Shown here: in pieces, positions 8,351 to 16,208 of the stretch
Position numbering within the stretch: position 1 is the stretch's first letter
Layout: each line of letters begins with the position of its first letter
Source of the DNA: Pseudomonadota bacterium
GTDB taxonomy: Bacteria; Pseudomonadota; Alphaproteobacteria; Reyranellales; Reyranellaceae
Length of the DNA: 32,292 bases
Reading direction: 5' to 3'
Assembly (NCBI GenBank): GCA_018240745.1
Contig: JAFEFF010000130.1
Coordinates: forward strand, 1 to 32,292
The notes under the pieces: model-generated
The model's database searches: none
What the model saw: the letters and a program-made list of their open reading frames with translations, nothing else
What the model was told of the DNA's origin: nothing
Program-made: the position numbers and the translations under genes

Positions 8351-10648
8351 ATGACCCATCAGCGTACGCTTACCGCCGCCCACTGGGGAGTCTACGAGGT
8401 CGAGTACGACGACAAGGGACAGGCCGCGAAGCTGCATCCCTTCTCGAAGGATCCCGATCCCTCGCCGATCGGCCTGCACATGCTGTCCGACGAGGTGGCG
8501 CGCCTGCGCGTGCGCCGTCCCGCCTTCCGCAAGAGCTGGCTGGAGCGCGGCCCCGGAGCGAACAGCGACAGACGAGGACAGGAGCCGTTCGTCGAGCTGC
8601 CGTGGGACGAGGCGCTCGATCGCGTCGCGGCCGAGCTCGCGCGCGTGAAGGACAAGCACACCAACCGCGCGATCTTCGGCGGCTCGTACGGATGGTCGAG
8701 CGCCGGCCGCTTCCATCACGCGCAGAGCCAGGTGCACCGCTTCCTGAACGCGATCGGCGGCTACGTGCGCCACATGGATTCCTACAGCCTCGGCGCCGCG
8801 CGCGTGCTGATGCCCCACATCGTCGCCGGCATGGAAGAGCTGATGTCCATGCACACGTCCTGGAAGGTGCTGGCCGAGCACTGCAAGCTGTTCGTCACCT
8901 TCGGCGGCGCGCCGCGCAAGAACGCGCAGATCAACGCCGGCGGGGCGATGGTCCATCGCCTGAAGGACGGCCTCTACGGCATGCGCGCCGGGGGCGTGCG
9001 GTTCGTCAACGTCACGCCGACCGCCGAGGATCTCGACACCGGCGGCGATATCGAATGGCTGGCCATCCGGCCCAACACCGACGCGGCGATGATCCTGGCC
9101 CTGTGCCACGTGCTGCTGACCGAAGGCCTGCACGACAGGCAGTTCCTCGACCGCTGCACGGTGGGGTTCGACAGGTTCGCGCCCTACCTCGCCGACAAGA
9201 CGCCGGAGTGGGCCGAGAACATCACCGGCATCCCGGCGCACCGCATCCGCAGCCTCGCCCGCGAGATGGCGGCGACGCGCACGACGGTGAACATCAACTG
9301 GTCGCTGCAGCGCAGCCATCACGGCGAGCAGCCCTTCTGGGCGCTGGTGACGCTCGCCTGCATGCTGGGCCAGATCGGCCTCCCGGGCGGCGGCTTCGGC
9401 GCGAGCTACGGCCCGACCAACATCATGGGCAGCGACGCGGTGCGCTTCTCCGGCCCGACCCTGTCGCAGGGCACCAACGCGGTGCCGGACTTCATCCCGG
9501 TCGCCCGCTTCACCGACATGCTGCTCAACCCCGGCGGCAAGATTCCCTACAACGGGCAGGAGGTCACTTACCCGGACATCCGGCTGATCTACTGGGCGGG
9601 CGGCAATCCGTTCCATCACCACCAGGACCTCAACCGCCTGCGCGTGGCCTGGCGGAAGCCCGAGACGATCATCTTCAACGAGCAGTTCTGGACGCCGGCC
9701 GCCAGGATGGCCGACATCGTGCTGCCCGCCACCACCGGGCTGGAGCGCGACGATATCGGCTACGCCCGCAAGGAGCCGTACCTGATCGCGATGAAGAAGG
9801 CGCGCGAGCCGATCGGCGAGGCGCGCGACGACTACTGGATCTTCTCCGAGATCACGCGCCGGCTGGGCGCCGGCGAGATCTACTCCGAAGGCCGCGACAC
9901 CATGCAGTGGCTGGCCCATCTCTACGAGGAGGCGCGCGAGAAGTCGGCCAGGTCGGGCGTCACCTTCCCGGCCTTCGACGAGTTCTGGGAAGCCGGCATC
10001 GTCGAGGCCAGGGGCGAGGAGCGCGAGCCGGTGATGCTTGCCCGCTTCCGCGCCGATCCGGCGAACAACCCGCTCAAGACGCCGTCGGGCAAGATCGAGA
10101 TCTTTTCCGAGAAGATCGCGTCGTTCGGCTACGACGACTGCCCCGGCCACCCGGTGTGGCTGGAGCCGATCGAATGGCTGGGCTCGAAGAAGACCGAGCG
10201 CTATCCGCTGCACATGCTGTCGGACCAGCCGACCGACAAGCTGCACAGCCAGCTCGACCACAGCCCGCACGCCAGGGCGACCAAGGTGAAAGGCCGCCAG
10301 CCGATCACCATCCATCCCGACGATGCCGCGGCGCGCGGCCTCGCCGAGGGCGACCTGGTGCGCGTGTTCAACGACCGCGGCGCCTGTCTCGCCGCCGTGC
10401 GCATCAGCGACCGCATCCGCCGCGGCGTGGTCCGGCTCTCGACCGGCGCCTGGTTCGACCCGGAGGACTCCGGCTCCAACACGCCGCTGGAGAAGCATGG
10501 CAATCCGAATGCGCTGACGCTCGACATCGGCGCCTCCAAGCTCAGCCAGGGCTGCATCGCCCAGACTTGCCTGGTCGAGATCGAGCGCTTCGATGGCCCC
10601 GCGCCGCCGGTGACCGCGCACCAGCCGCCAGTGATCGTGGAACGCTAG
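8351..10648 (+). CDS. Molybdopterin oxidoreductase, biotin sulfoxide/DMSO/TMAO reductase family
   Basis: This is a 765-residue molybdenum enzyme with a bis-molybdopterin guanine dinucleotide cofactor that should reduce an S-oxide or N-oxide. There is no N-terminal Cys cluster for an Fe-S centre and no Tat signal, so it resembles cytoplasmic BisC rather than exported TorA/DorA. Tyr113 and Trp115 (GGSYGW) correspond to the active-site Tyr114/Trp116 of Rhodobacter DMSO reductase. Ser146 in SYSLGAA falls where the Mo-ligating Ser147 is expected. The cofactor-binding C-terminal domain starts near residue 620 (PLHMLSDQPTDKLHSQLD). BisC repairs biotin or methionine sulfoxide in E. coli; the substrate here is not determined. 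The start lies three bases after the upstream stop. Confidence 0.9.
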   Translation: MTHQRTLTAAHWGVYEVEYDDKGQAAKLHPFSKDPDPSPIGLHMLSDEVARLRVRRPAFRKSWLERGPGANSDRRGQEPFVELPWDEALDRVAAELARVKDKHTNRAIFGGSYGWSSAGRFHHAQSQVHRFLNAIGGYVRHMDSYSLGAARVLMPHIVAGMEELMSMHTSWKVLAEHCKLFVTFGGAPRKNAQINAGGAMVHRLKDGLYGMRAGGVRFVNVTPTAEDLDTGGDIEWLAIRPNTDAAMILALCHVLLTEGLHDRQFLDRCTVGFDRFAPYLADKTPEWAENITGIPAHRIRSLAREMAATRTTVNINWSLQRSHHGEQPFWALVTLACMLGQIGLPGGGFGASYGPTNIMGSDAVRFSGPTLSQGTNAVPDFIPVARFTDMLLNPGGKIPYNGQEVTYPDIRLIYWAGGNPFHHHQDLNRLRVAWRKPETIIFNEQFWTPAARMADIVLPATTGLERDDIGYARKEPYLIAMKKAREPIGEARDDYWIFSEITRRLGAGEIYSEGRDTMQWLAHLYEEAREKSARSGVTFPAFDEFWEAGIVEARGEEREPVMLARFRADPANNPLKTPSGKIEIFSEKIASFGYDDCPGHPVWLEPIEWLGSKKTERYPLHMLSDQPTDKLHSQLDHSPHARATKVKGRQPITIHPDDAAARGLAEGDLVRVFNDRGACLAAVRISDRIRRGVVRLSTGAWFDPEDSGSNTPLEKHGNPNALTLDIGASKLSQGCIAQTCLVEIERFDGPAPPVTAHQPPVIVER

Positions 10649-10675
10649 GGGCGCGCCCCTCTCGTGGCACGTCAT

Positions 10676-10773
10676 GCTCTTCCGGACCGCGAGCCTCCGG
10701 CTCGCTCACGCTTCATGAGGCGAGCCGGAGCCTTCGGCTCCGCTCAGGCCAGGGGCTCGCGGTCCAAAAGAGC
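10676..10773. repeat. Long imperfect palindrome with nested hairpins
   Basis: The outer arms at 10676-10695 and 10754-10773 are inverted copies matching at 18 of 20 bases, with core GGACCGCGAGCC/GGCTCGCGGTCC. Inside, CTCCGGCTCGC (10695-10705) pairs perfectly with GCGAGCCGGAG (10720-10730), and GGAGCC/GGCTCC (10727-10732, 10736-10741) offers an alternative hairpin. The inner loop contains TTCATGA. A separate short palindrome, AGGGGCGCGCCCCT (10647-10660), lies at the stop codon just upstream. This looks like a REP- or MITE-type dispersed element in the gap between convergent genes, and it may also act as a terminator. Confidence 0.7.
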
Positions 10774-10813
10774 TTGAGAAGACGCGCTCTAGAAGCCGCT
10801 TCCACCTTCGTTG

Positions 10814-11233
10814 TCATGAGGCGCTCGCGGCCCATTTGCAGGCTCCGTCATTGGTACTGACACTGAGATGCTTGGGGGCGGCAGTGAGATCGGCCACGAT
10901 CTTGATGTAGTTGCCACCCGTGTAAAGATTTGGCCCGCGACGATCGAGGCTGTAGTGGATGCCACCTTCGCTCAGCAGCATTCCCTTGTTGGCTGCAATC
11001 GTGAGCTTGACGGGGCGAGTCATTGACGGATCACCGAGCACGCAACCGGTGATGCTGCCTGGCTGCAGGACAAGGGTGAACATCGTGACCGAATCGGGAT
11101 CCATCGCCCCTGACGTAGCCGACGGGGGCGTGTCTGCGGTGTGGGTACAAGCCACCATCGCGAAGGCGAGGGCCATGACCGAAGCAGTGGCCACGCCCCA
11201 CCCAGCTTCGAGCGCACTACGGTTCATCATCAT
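10814..11233 (-). CDS. Putative lipoprotein of unknown function
   Basis: This is a 139-residue protein starting at the first of three ATG codons (MMMNRSALE). The start is set by a strong AAGGAGGG about seven bases upstream. The N-terminus is a lipoprotein signal: a hydrophobic stretch (VATASVMALAFAM) followed by VAC, the likely lipidated cysteine. A Thr/Pro/Ser-rich tether follows, then a small beta-rich domain containing a TGCVLGDPS segment and a C-terminal cysteine (DGACKWA), which could form a disulfide. I do not recognise the family. It diverges from the small secreted protein at 11461, and the gap holds the shared operator-like sequence at 11353-11396. Confidence 0.7.
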   Translation of the reverse strand: MMMNRSALEAGWGVATASVMALAFAMVACTHTADTPPSATSGAMDPDSVTMFTLVLQPGSITGCVLGDPSMTRPVKLTIAANKGMLLSEGGIHYSLDRRGPNLYTGGNYIKIVADLTAAPKHLSVSTNDGACKWAASAS

Positions 11234-11352
11234 CGTGTTGCCCTCCTTAACGACCGCGTGAATAAAGAAGGCGGTCTTCGGGCGTTTGACGGAATGCGAC
11301 AGCTTCCTTGTCAAATCGTGCCATCACTGAGCATGCGGCCAACACCTTGATG

Positions 11353-11396
11353 GGCGTGTCGCCAATTGACCAGAGATTTGCCCAAGCATGTCAAAC
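11353..11396. promoter_or_regulatory. Operator-like sequence, copy A
   Basis: This 44-bp block begins GGCGTGTCGCCAATTG and ends CATGTCAAAC. It aligns without gaps to 14971-15014 at 37 of 44 positions. TGTC motifs start at 11357 and 11389, 32 bp apart, as in copy B. It ends 64 bp before the start of the secreted protein gene at 11461. The likely ligand is the AraC-family regulator encoded at 13942-14946, because copy B lies in that gene's own promoter region. Confidence 0.65.
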
Positions 11397-11460
11397 TGCC
11401 CGCCGCAGACTGTGGTTACGTCCCGATAGCGGTCATTCGCCGCAATACGGGAGCAACACG

Positions 11461-11715
11461 ATGACGAAACCTGTTCTGATTCTTGCAAGTGCTGCAGCAA
11501 TACTTGTTCCGCTAGGGGCGTTCGCCCAGTCCTCCGGCGACACCGTTTACTGCCATTCTCTGGCCAACGTATGGCGGGCTTACAACGGAGGCATGGATCC
11601 GGCTGCTGACGTTGCGGTCGCCATTACGCACTGCAACAGCAATCCCGGCGGCGCCATCCCGGTGCTCGAGAAGGCGTTGACGGGCGACAAGATCAAGCTT
11701 CCCCCACGGTCGTAA
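11461..11715 (+). CDS. Small secreted protein with two cysteines, unknown function
   Basis: This is an 84-residue protein with a Sec-type signal peptide (MTKPVLILASAAAILVPLGAFA, cleavage before QSS). The mature part is about 62 residues and has two cysteines (TVYCHSLA and THCNSN) that could form a disulfide. A moderate ribosome site (CGGGAG) precedes ATG 11461, and longer upstream starts would disrupt the signal peptide. The coding region ends only a few bases before the mechanosensitive-channel gene, so the two are probably one transcript. Copy A of the operator-like sequence lies 64 bp upstream. I cannot assign a function; periplasmic small proteins of this kind are common in alphaproteobacteria. 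Confidence 0.72.
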   Translation: MTKPVLILASAAAILVPLGAFAQSSGDTVYCHSLANVWRAYNGGMDPAADVAVAITHCNSNPGGAIPVLEKALTGDKIKLPPRS

Positions 11716-11720
11716 TATCG

Positions 11721-13913
11721 TTGACGGGGCGGCTGGCCTCCAGCCCCCCGCTTCGACCCGAATGCAAAGGGGAGCGAACCATTCAGGCCGTTGCGCCAGA
11801 TAGGTGGATTGGCGCCGCGACGTCGATGCTGCTGGCACTCGGCGTCCTGTTAAATGTTGTAACTCCTTCCAGCAGTTTCGCACAGACTGCACCGCTGCCA
11901 CCGGCTGGGCTGAGCCAGCAGCAGTTCGATGCCTTGGTCGATGCAATTGGAAAGTCCGTTGCCGAAAAGCTGAAGGCGGATCAAAAGCCCGCCGCTGAGT
12001 CCACGGTTCCCCGGACGACAACTGCGGCCACCGCCGAGACTGCGATCGCAAGATCGTTGTCCGGCGGACCCGATGACGTATCGCTGCTATTGCGACATGC
12101 CGGTGAGGTAGTCGTAGCGGTACCCGGCATTATCCGCGAGCTGCGACACATCTACGGACTGCTCGACCAGCGCGACAGCGGCGGCCTCGGTTCCGCAAAT
12201 TTCCTGACGCTATTGATGGTCGTTGCGATTCTATCGGTCGCCGTCGAGGCGCTTGCCCGGCGGATGCTGCGGGCCGTTCAGTTCAAGCTGGCAAAGCGTG
12301 CAGCGCCCGAACTCGGCCTGCGCTCACTGTTGCCGCTGGTGCTGTTGGCTGCCACGGACGCCCTCTGCGTTGGGGTGATGTGGGCGGCGAGTCGTGCGGG
12401 CGCGGCATTCATCATCGCCGGATCGCCGTCGCAGCATCGTTTGGCCACCGCGATCCTGCTCGGCATCGCCGGCTGGCGGCTACTTGCCTTGCTGTTCAGG
12501 ATCGTGCTGAGGCCCGACCTTCGCCAAGCGAGACTGTGTGACGTCGAAGACCGCCTGGCCCTGTCTCTTTACCGGCGCTTCACGGCCGTCGCCCTGCTGC
12601 TCATCGTCTTTCGCATGCAGGGTCAGCTCATGGCTGCTGTCGGTACGTCGCCTCTGATACTCGCGGCGTGGCAGGCGATCCTGGTGCCGGGCTGGGTGGC
12701 ACTCCTACTGTGGCTCGTCATTGGCACTCGAGAGGCGATGCGCCAATGGCTCGTAGGCCTCGGCCAGACGGCTGCCCTGGCGGCGTTCGTCGGACGACAC
12801 TGGGTATCGATCACCGCGACTTTCTTTGTCGCTGCCGGCGCAACCCAATTGCATGGCATCGCCTCCGGCCGGCTTCATGTCGGCAACGCCGTTCTGACCA
12901 CTTTCGACGTCGCCGTCGCGCTCCTGCTATTCGAGACCTTGATGCAGGCCGTCGTGCGGCGGCTCGATTCACAGCTCGAAGGCTATACGTCAGCCAGTAC
13001 GACGCCAAAGCTGCCCGACGTCGTAGCGCGTTGCCTCAGGGTCGGCGTCCTGATCGTCGCGGCGGCGGTGGTCGCCGAAAATTGGGTAGTGCACGTCCTC
13101 GGACTGATCGGCGAAGCTCAATGGGCCGCCTTGACCCGCTCGACTCGCACAGCCAGCATATCGCTGTTCGCAGCCTTCGTGGCATGGGAACTGTTCAAGT
13201 TCGTCACAGATCCCTACGTGCTGGGCAGCCCGGCCGCCGCTGCGCGCGGCGGGGCCGGTTCCCCGGCGACACGGCTGCACACCATGATGGGGCTGTTGCG
13301 CGCGACGGTCGCCATCTTGCTGTTCGTCATCGCGGGGCTGGTCGCCCTCGACGATATCGGCGTCAACGTCGCGCCTCTGATCGCGGGTGCCTCGGTGTTC
13401 GGCATCGCCATCTCGTTCGGTAGCCAGGCGCTGGTCAAGGACATCGTCTCGGGCATCTTCTACCTGTACGACGACGCGTTTCGGGTCGGCGAGTACATCG
13501 ACTGCGGGCGCGCAAAGGGCACGGTCGAAGGCTTCACCTTGCGCTCGGTCCGGCTGCGCCATCAGGACGGCCAGGTCCATACCATTCCATTCGGCGACCT
13601 GGGGCAGATCACCAATTTCAGTCGCGACTGGACGACCTGCAAGTTCACCCTGCGCTTGGCTCGCGATACCGATCCCGACCGGCTGCGGAAGGTCACAAAG
13701 GAGATCGGCACCGAGATGCTGGAAACGTCCGATGTGAAGGACGAAATCATCGAACCGCTGAAGATGCAAGGCATCGAGGAGGTCGCCGACAACGCACTGA
13801 TAGTGCGGTTCAAGTTCGTGGCCCGGCCAGGCAATTCCAATGCCGTGCAGAACGATGCGGTGAGCCGGCTGCTGAAGGTCTTCCCTGAGCGCGGCATTGA
13901 GTTTGCACGATAG
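11721..13913 (+). CDS. Large MscS-family mechanosensitive channel
   Basis: This inner-membrane channel has up to 730 residues, much longer than E. coli MscS (286). A signal-like hydrophobic segment ending SSSFAQTAP leads into a periplasmic region of about 100 residues. About eight to ten further hydrophobic segments follow, and then the MscS core. The pore helix region at about residues 540-580 reads GASVFGIAISFGSQALVKDIVSG, followed by the beta domain (GEYIDCG...GTVEGFTLRSVRLR) and a cytoplasmic alpha/beta domain. Such proteins release osmolytes on hypo-osmotic shock. The coordinate given is a TTG start with no ribosome site. ATT at 11781 has an excellent AAAGGGGAG upstream and gives a cleaner signal peptide, and an ATG lies at 11826. 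The start is therefore uncertain. Confidence 0.88.
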   Translation: MTGRLASSPPLRPECKGERTIQAVAPDRWIGAATSMLLALGVLLNVVTPSSSFAQTAPLPPAGLSQQQFDALVDAIGKSVAEKLKADQKPAAESTVPRTTTAATAETAIARSLSGGPDDVSLLLRHAGEVVVAVPGIIRELRHIYGLLDQRDSGGLGSANFLTLLMVVAILSVAVEALARRMLRAVQFKLAKRAAPELGLRSLLPLVLLAATDALCVGVMWAASRAGAAFIIAGSPSQHRLATAILLGIAGWRLLALLFRIVLRPDLRQARLCDVEDRLALSLYRRFTAVALLLIVFRMQGQLMAAVGTSPLILAAWQAILVPGWVALLLWLVIGTREAMRQWLVGLGQTAALAAFVGRHWVSITATFFVAAGATQLHGIASGRLHVGNAVLTTFDVAVALLLFETLMQAVVRRLDSQLEGYTSASTTPKLPDVVARCLRVGVLIVAAAVVAENWVVHVLGLIGEAQWAALTRSTRTASISLFAAFVAWELFKFVTDPYVLGSPAAAARGGAGSPATRLHTMMGLLRATVAILLFVIAGLVALDDIGVNVAPLIAGASVFGIAISFGSQALVKDIVSGIFYLYDDAFRVGEYIDCGRAKGTVEGFTLRSVRLRHQDGQVHTIPFGDLGQITNFSRDWTTCKFTLRLARDTDPDRLRKVTKEIGTEMLETSDVKDEIIEPLKMQGIEEVADNALIVRFKFVARPGNSNAVQNDAVSRLLKVFPERGIEFAR

Positions 13914-13941
13914 AGCGCGCGGCTGGTGCTGGCGTTTCCGT

Positions 13942-14946
13942 TTACTGTGCGACCTCGAGCTCCTTGCGCCATTCCGATGGGCGCTTGCCGAAGGCTCCGA
14001 GAAACCACCGTGAGAACGCGCTTGCGCTCGAGAACCCCAGCATGTCGGATGCCAGATCGAGATTGGCGTCACGATTCTGCAGCAGGCGCACGGCCAGCTC
14101 GCTGCGCACTGAATCGAGGATGGCATTAAATGTCACCTGCTCCAGCGCGAGCTTGCGCTGCAGGGTTCGACGGTCACAACCTACCTGGTGCGCCAAGCGC
14201 TCGACGGTGCATCGACCCGACGGGAGCTGGGTGCGCACCAACTCGCGTAGCTTGGCCTCGAGTGTATCGCCGTGCCGGTCCATCAGCGATTGCAGGTATC
14301 GACGCGCATGTTGGGCGAACACGGGGTTTGCGCCAGGCACAGGTCTGTCCAGGTCATGTGCCCCAAAGATCAGACCGTTGTAGTTGCAGCGAAAATCCAC
14401 GCGTGGCCCAAAGAGGCGATGATGAACGTCGCGGCGTTCAGGAGGTTCGTGCGTGAAGCAGACGATCGGCCGCCAGTCCCGTCCAAGCAGCGGCTGCAGG
14501 ATGCGGTAGAGAACGCCAACGCTGAGCTCGACCCCTTGTCGGAAGGGCTGCTGCTTTTCCAGATGGATCTCCAAGCTTAGCACGGCTTTGTCCTCGACCT
14601 GATCGAGGCGCAACATGAGGGTCTCGTTGTGCAGCATCAGGTAGTTGCCCAGCGACCGGATGGCATGGCGCGCCGTCGGCTCCTCGCGCACTAGAAGACC
14701 GATCGGCCCCAGAATGGCAAGGCTGCGGGTCTCAGCCATGTGTAGGCCGAACGCTTCTACCTTCGATTGCTGCGCCGCCATCTCGAGCAGCCGACCGACG
14801 GCAGGCGCAGAAATGCGCATGTCCGGATCGCTGAGGGCGCTGACGTCGATTCCGACCGCTGAGAGCAGAATATTGGGCTCGAGACCGAAGGAACGCGCGA
14901 CTTCTGGAAAGGCCGTCAAGGCAGCAGCACGTACAAGTTCGGTCAT
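13942..14946 (-). CDS. AraC-family transcriptional regulator
   Basis: This is a 334-residue DNA-binding regulator. Residues about 10-190 match the arabinose-binding-like N-terminal domain of the ArgR/OruR-style AraC subfamily. The C-terminal 95 residues hold the two helix-turn-helix units: CTVERLAHQVGCDRRTLQRKL is the first, and DMLGFSSASAFSRWF with GKRPSEWR the second. The start is ATG 14946 (MTELVRAAA); the frame remains open another 22 codons, but that extension lies on the conserved operator-like block. The gene diverges from the BKACE operon, and copy B of the repeated site is 25 to 68 bp from its start. It probably activates that operon, regulates itself, and may control the MscS operon through copy A. 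Confidence 0.93.
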   Translation of the reverse strand: MTELVRAAALTAFPEVARSFGLEPNILLSAVGIDVSALSDPDMRISAPAVGRLLEMAAQQSKVEAFGLHMAETRSLAILGPIGLLVREEPTARHAIRSLGNYLMLHNETLMLRLDQVEDKAVLSLEIHLEKQQPFRQGVELSVGVLYRILQPLLGRDWRPIVCFTHEPPERRDVHHRLFGPRVDFRCNYNGLIFGAHDLDRPVPGANPVFAQHARRYLQSLMDRHGDTLEAKLRELVRTQLPSGRCTVERLAHQVGCDRRTLQRKLALEQVTFNAILDSVRSELAVRLLQNRDANLDLASDMLGFSSASAFSRWFLGAFGKRPSEWRKELEVAQ

Positions 14947-14970
14947 GAGGTAGCTACGTCGCAAGTCGGA

Positions 14971-15014
14971 GGCGTGTCGCCAATTGTCCAGAAAATTGAC
15001 CCGCCATGTCAAAC
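14971..15014. promoter_or_regulatory. Operator-like sequence, copy B
   Basis: This is the second copy of the 44-bp block, in the 147-bp divergent gap between the AraC regulator and the BKACE gene. The first 16 bases are identical to copy A, and the ATGTCAAAC end is identical too. TGTC motifs start at 14975, 14985 and 15007, consistent with AraC-type direct half-sites on nearly one face of the helix. The similarity continues weakly to a GCAGA motif ten bases further on (15024-15028), matched in copy A at 11405-11409. Confidence 0.68.
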
Positions 15015-15093
15015 GTTCCCGGCGCAGATGTGTGATTGCTTGGGGGGTGCCGGCGTGATTGCACCGAGCGCTTCCAGGTCCAAGGAGGAATGC

Positions 15094-16203
15094 ATGTACT
15101 TCACCGACGATTCACTTTTTCCTGAATATATGCAACCGCTGATCATCACGGCGGCGCCCTACGGTCCGGAGTGGCTGCCGGGTGACGCCGACATCCCGGT
15201 GAGTTGGGATGAGCAGGTTCAGCGGGCGGTCGACTGCTACAACGCCGGCGCCACGATGCTGCATGTGCATGTGCGAGACCCGAAGACCGGTCAGGGCTCG
15301 ATGAACTTTGACGAGTACAACTATTTCATCGGCCGGCTGCGTGAGGCCGTGCCGAAGATGGTCCTGCAGGTCGGGGGCTCGATCTCCTTCTCTCCGCACA
15401 CGCCCGAGGGCAAGGCCAAGTGGCTCGACTACGACACGCGCCACATGCTGACCGAGCTCGACCCCAAGCCCGATTGCGTGACAGTTACGACCGGCACGAC
15501 GCTCTGGGATGTCACCCAAGCCTTCGTTCCCGGCGACGCCAAGGGAACGCATCTCGACGATCCGAAGGTCCAGGCCGCGTGGGCCGACATGGTCGTCGAT
15601 TCGACATCCAAGTTCTACATCGAGCATCTCAAGCGCCTGCGCGCCCACAGGATCCAACCCTATTTCGTGCCCGGTCATGTCCACCAGCTCGAGATCATCG
15701 AGCGGCTGGTTCGCCGCGGGGTCTACATGGGGCCGCTCAATGTCGCGCTGTGCGGCTACGGCGGTGGTTCGATGGGCCGCAACCCCTTCGACTGGATGGA
15801 GATGCTGCGCCGCACACCACACGGCTCCAGCACCGTGACGTTCTGGAGCAGCATGCGCGGCAACATCGCGATCCAGAACCTCGCCCTGATCCTCGGCGCC
15901 CACATCCGCGTCGGCAATGAGGACAACCTGTGGGACACGCGAAAGAATCGCTGGGAGTCCGTCAAGCAGGTCGAATGGGCCGTCAGGATGGCCGAACAGT
16001 TCGGCCGCAAGGTCGCCACCGCCGACGAGGCCCGCAAGATGATGCAGATCGGCGTGTGGTACGACACGGTCGAGGAGACGCTGTTCAAGCTCGGCCTGCC
16101 ACCCAACCGGCCCGAGGGCTACGCCGGCTTCCTGGCCTACGACACCGACGGGCGGCTCCCCAAGGTCGCCGGGACGCGCACCAACTCGACCAGCATTCTC
16201 TGA
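15094..16203 (+). CDS. BKACE family beta-keto acid cleavage enzyme (DUF849)
   Basis: This enzyme condenses a beta-keto acid with acetyl-CoA and cleaves it to acetoacetate and a new acyl-CoA, as Kce does with 3-keto-5-aminohexanoate in lysine fermentation. The protein has 369 residues, longer than the usual 280-310. Zn ligands are visible as His57 and His59 (LHVHVRDPKTG) and Glu276 (RVGNEDN), matching His46, His48 and Glu230 of Kce. AAGGAGGAA at 15082-15090 fixes the start. The gene opens an operon with the double CMD-like protein and a membrane protein, under the divergent AraC regulator. BKACE substrates vary widely, so the specific beta-keto acid is unknown. Confidence 0.9.
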   Translation: MYFTDDSLFPEYMQPLIITAAPYGPEWLPGDADIPVSWDEQVQRAVDCYNAGATMLHVHVRDPKTGQGSMNFDEYNYFIGRLREAVPKMVLQVGGSISFSPHTPEGKAKWLDYDTRHMLTELDPKPDCVTVTTGTTLWDVTQAFVPGDAKGTHLDDPKVQAAWADMVVDSTSKFYIEHLKRLRAHRIQPYFVPGHVHQLEIIERLVRRGVYMGPLNVALCGYGGGSMGRNPFDWMEMLRRTPHGSSTVTFWSSMRGNIAIQNLALILGAHIRVGNEDNLWDTRKNRWESVKQVEWAVRMAEQFGRKVATADEARKMMQIGVWYDTVEETLFKLGLPPNRPEGYAGFLAYDTDGRLPKVAGTRTNSTSIL

Positions 16204-16208
16204 CTCAA

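Noticed and set aside
7184..10860. Very long open frames antisense and out of phase to the threonine-aldolase and molybdopterin genes, over 1100 codons each
   Set aside because: They are Arg/Ala/Gly/Pro-rich low-complexity translations without motifs, as expected from GC-rich third codon positions opposite real genes.
10814..11715. Divergent small proteins as a toxin-antitoxin pair
   Set aside because: Both have export signals, and they are divergent rather than overlapping in one operon, so the pattern does not fit.
14947..15012. N-terminal extension of the AraC regulator by 22 residues
   Set aside because: The extension lies on the conserved operator-like block, and ATG 14946 begins the family N-terminus. 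Its openness is explained by the regulatory sequence lacking stops.
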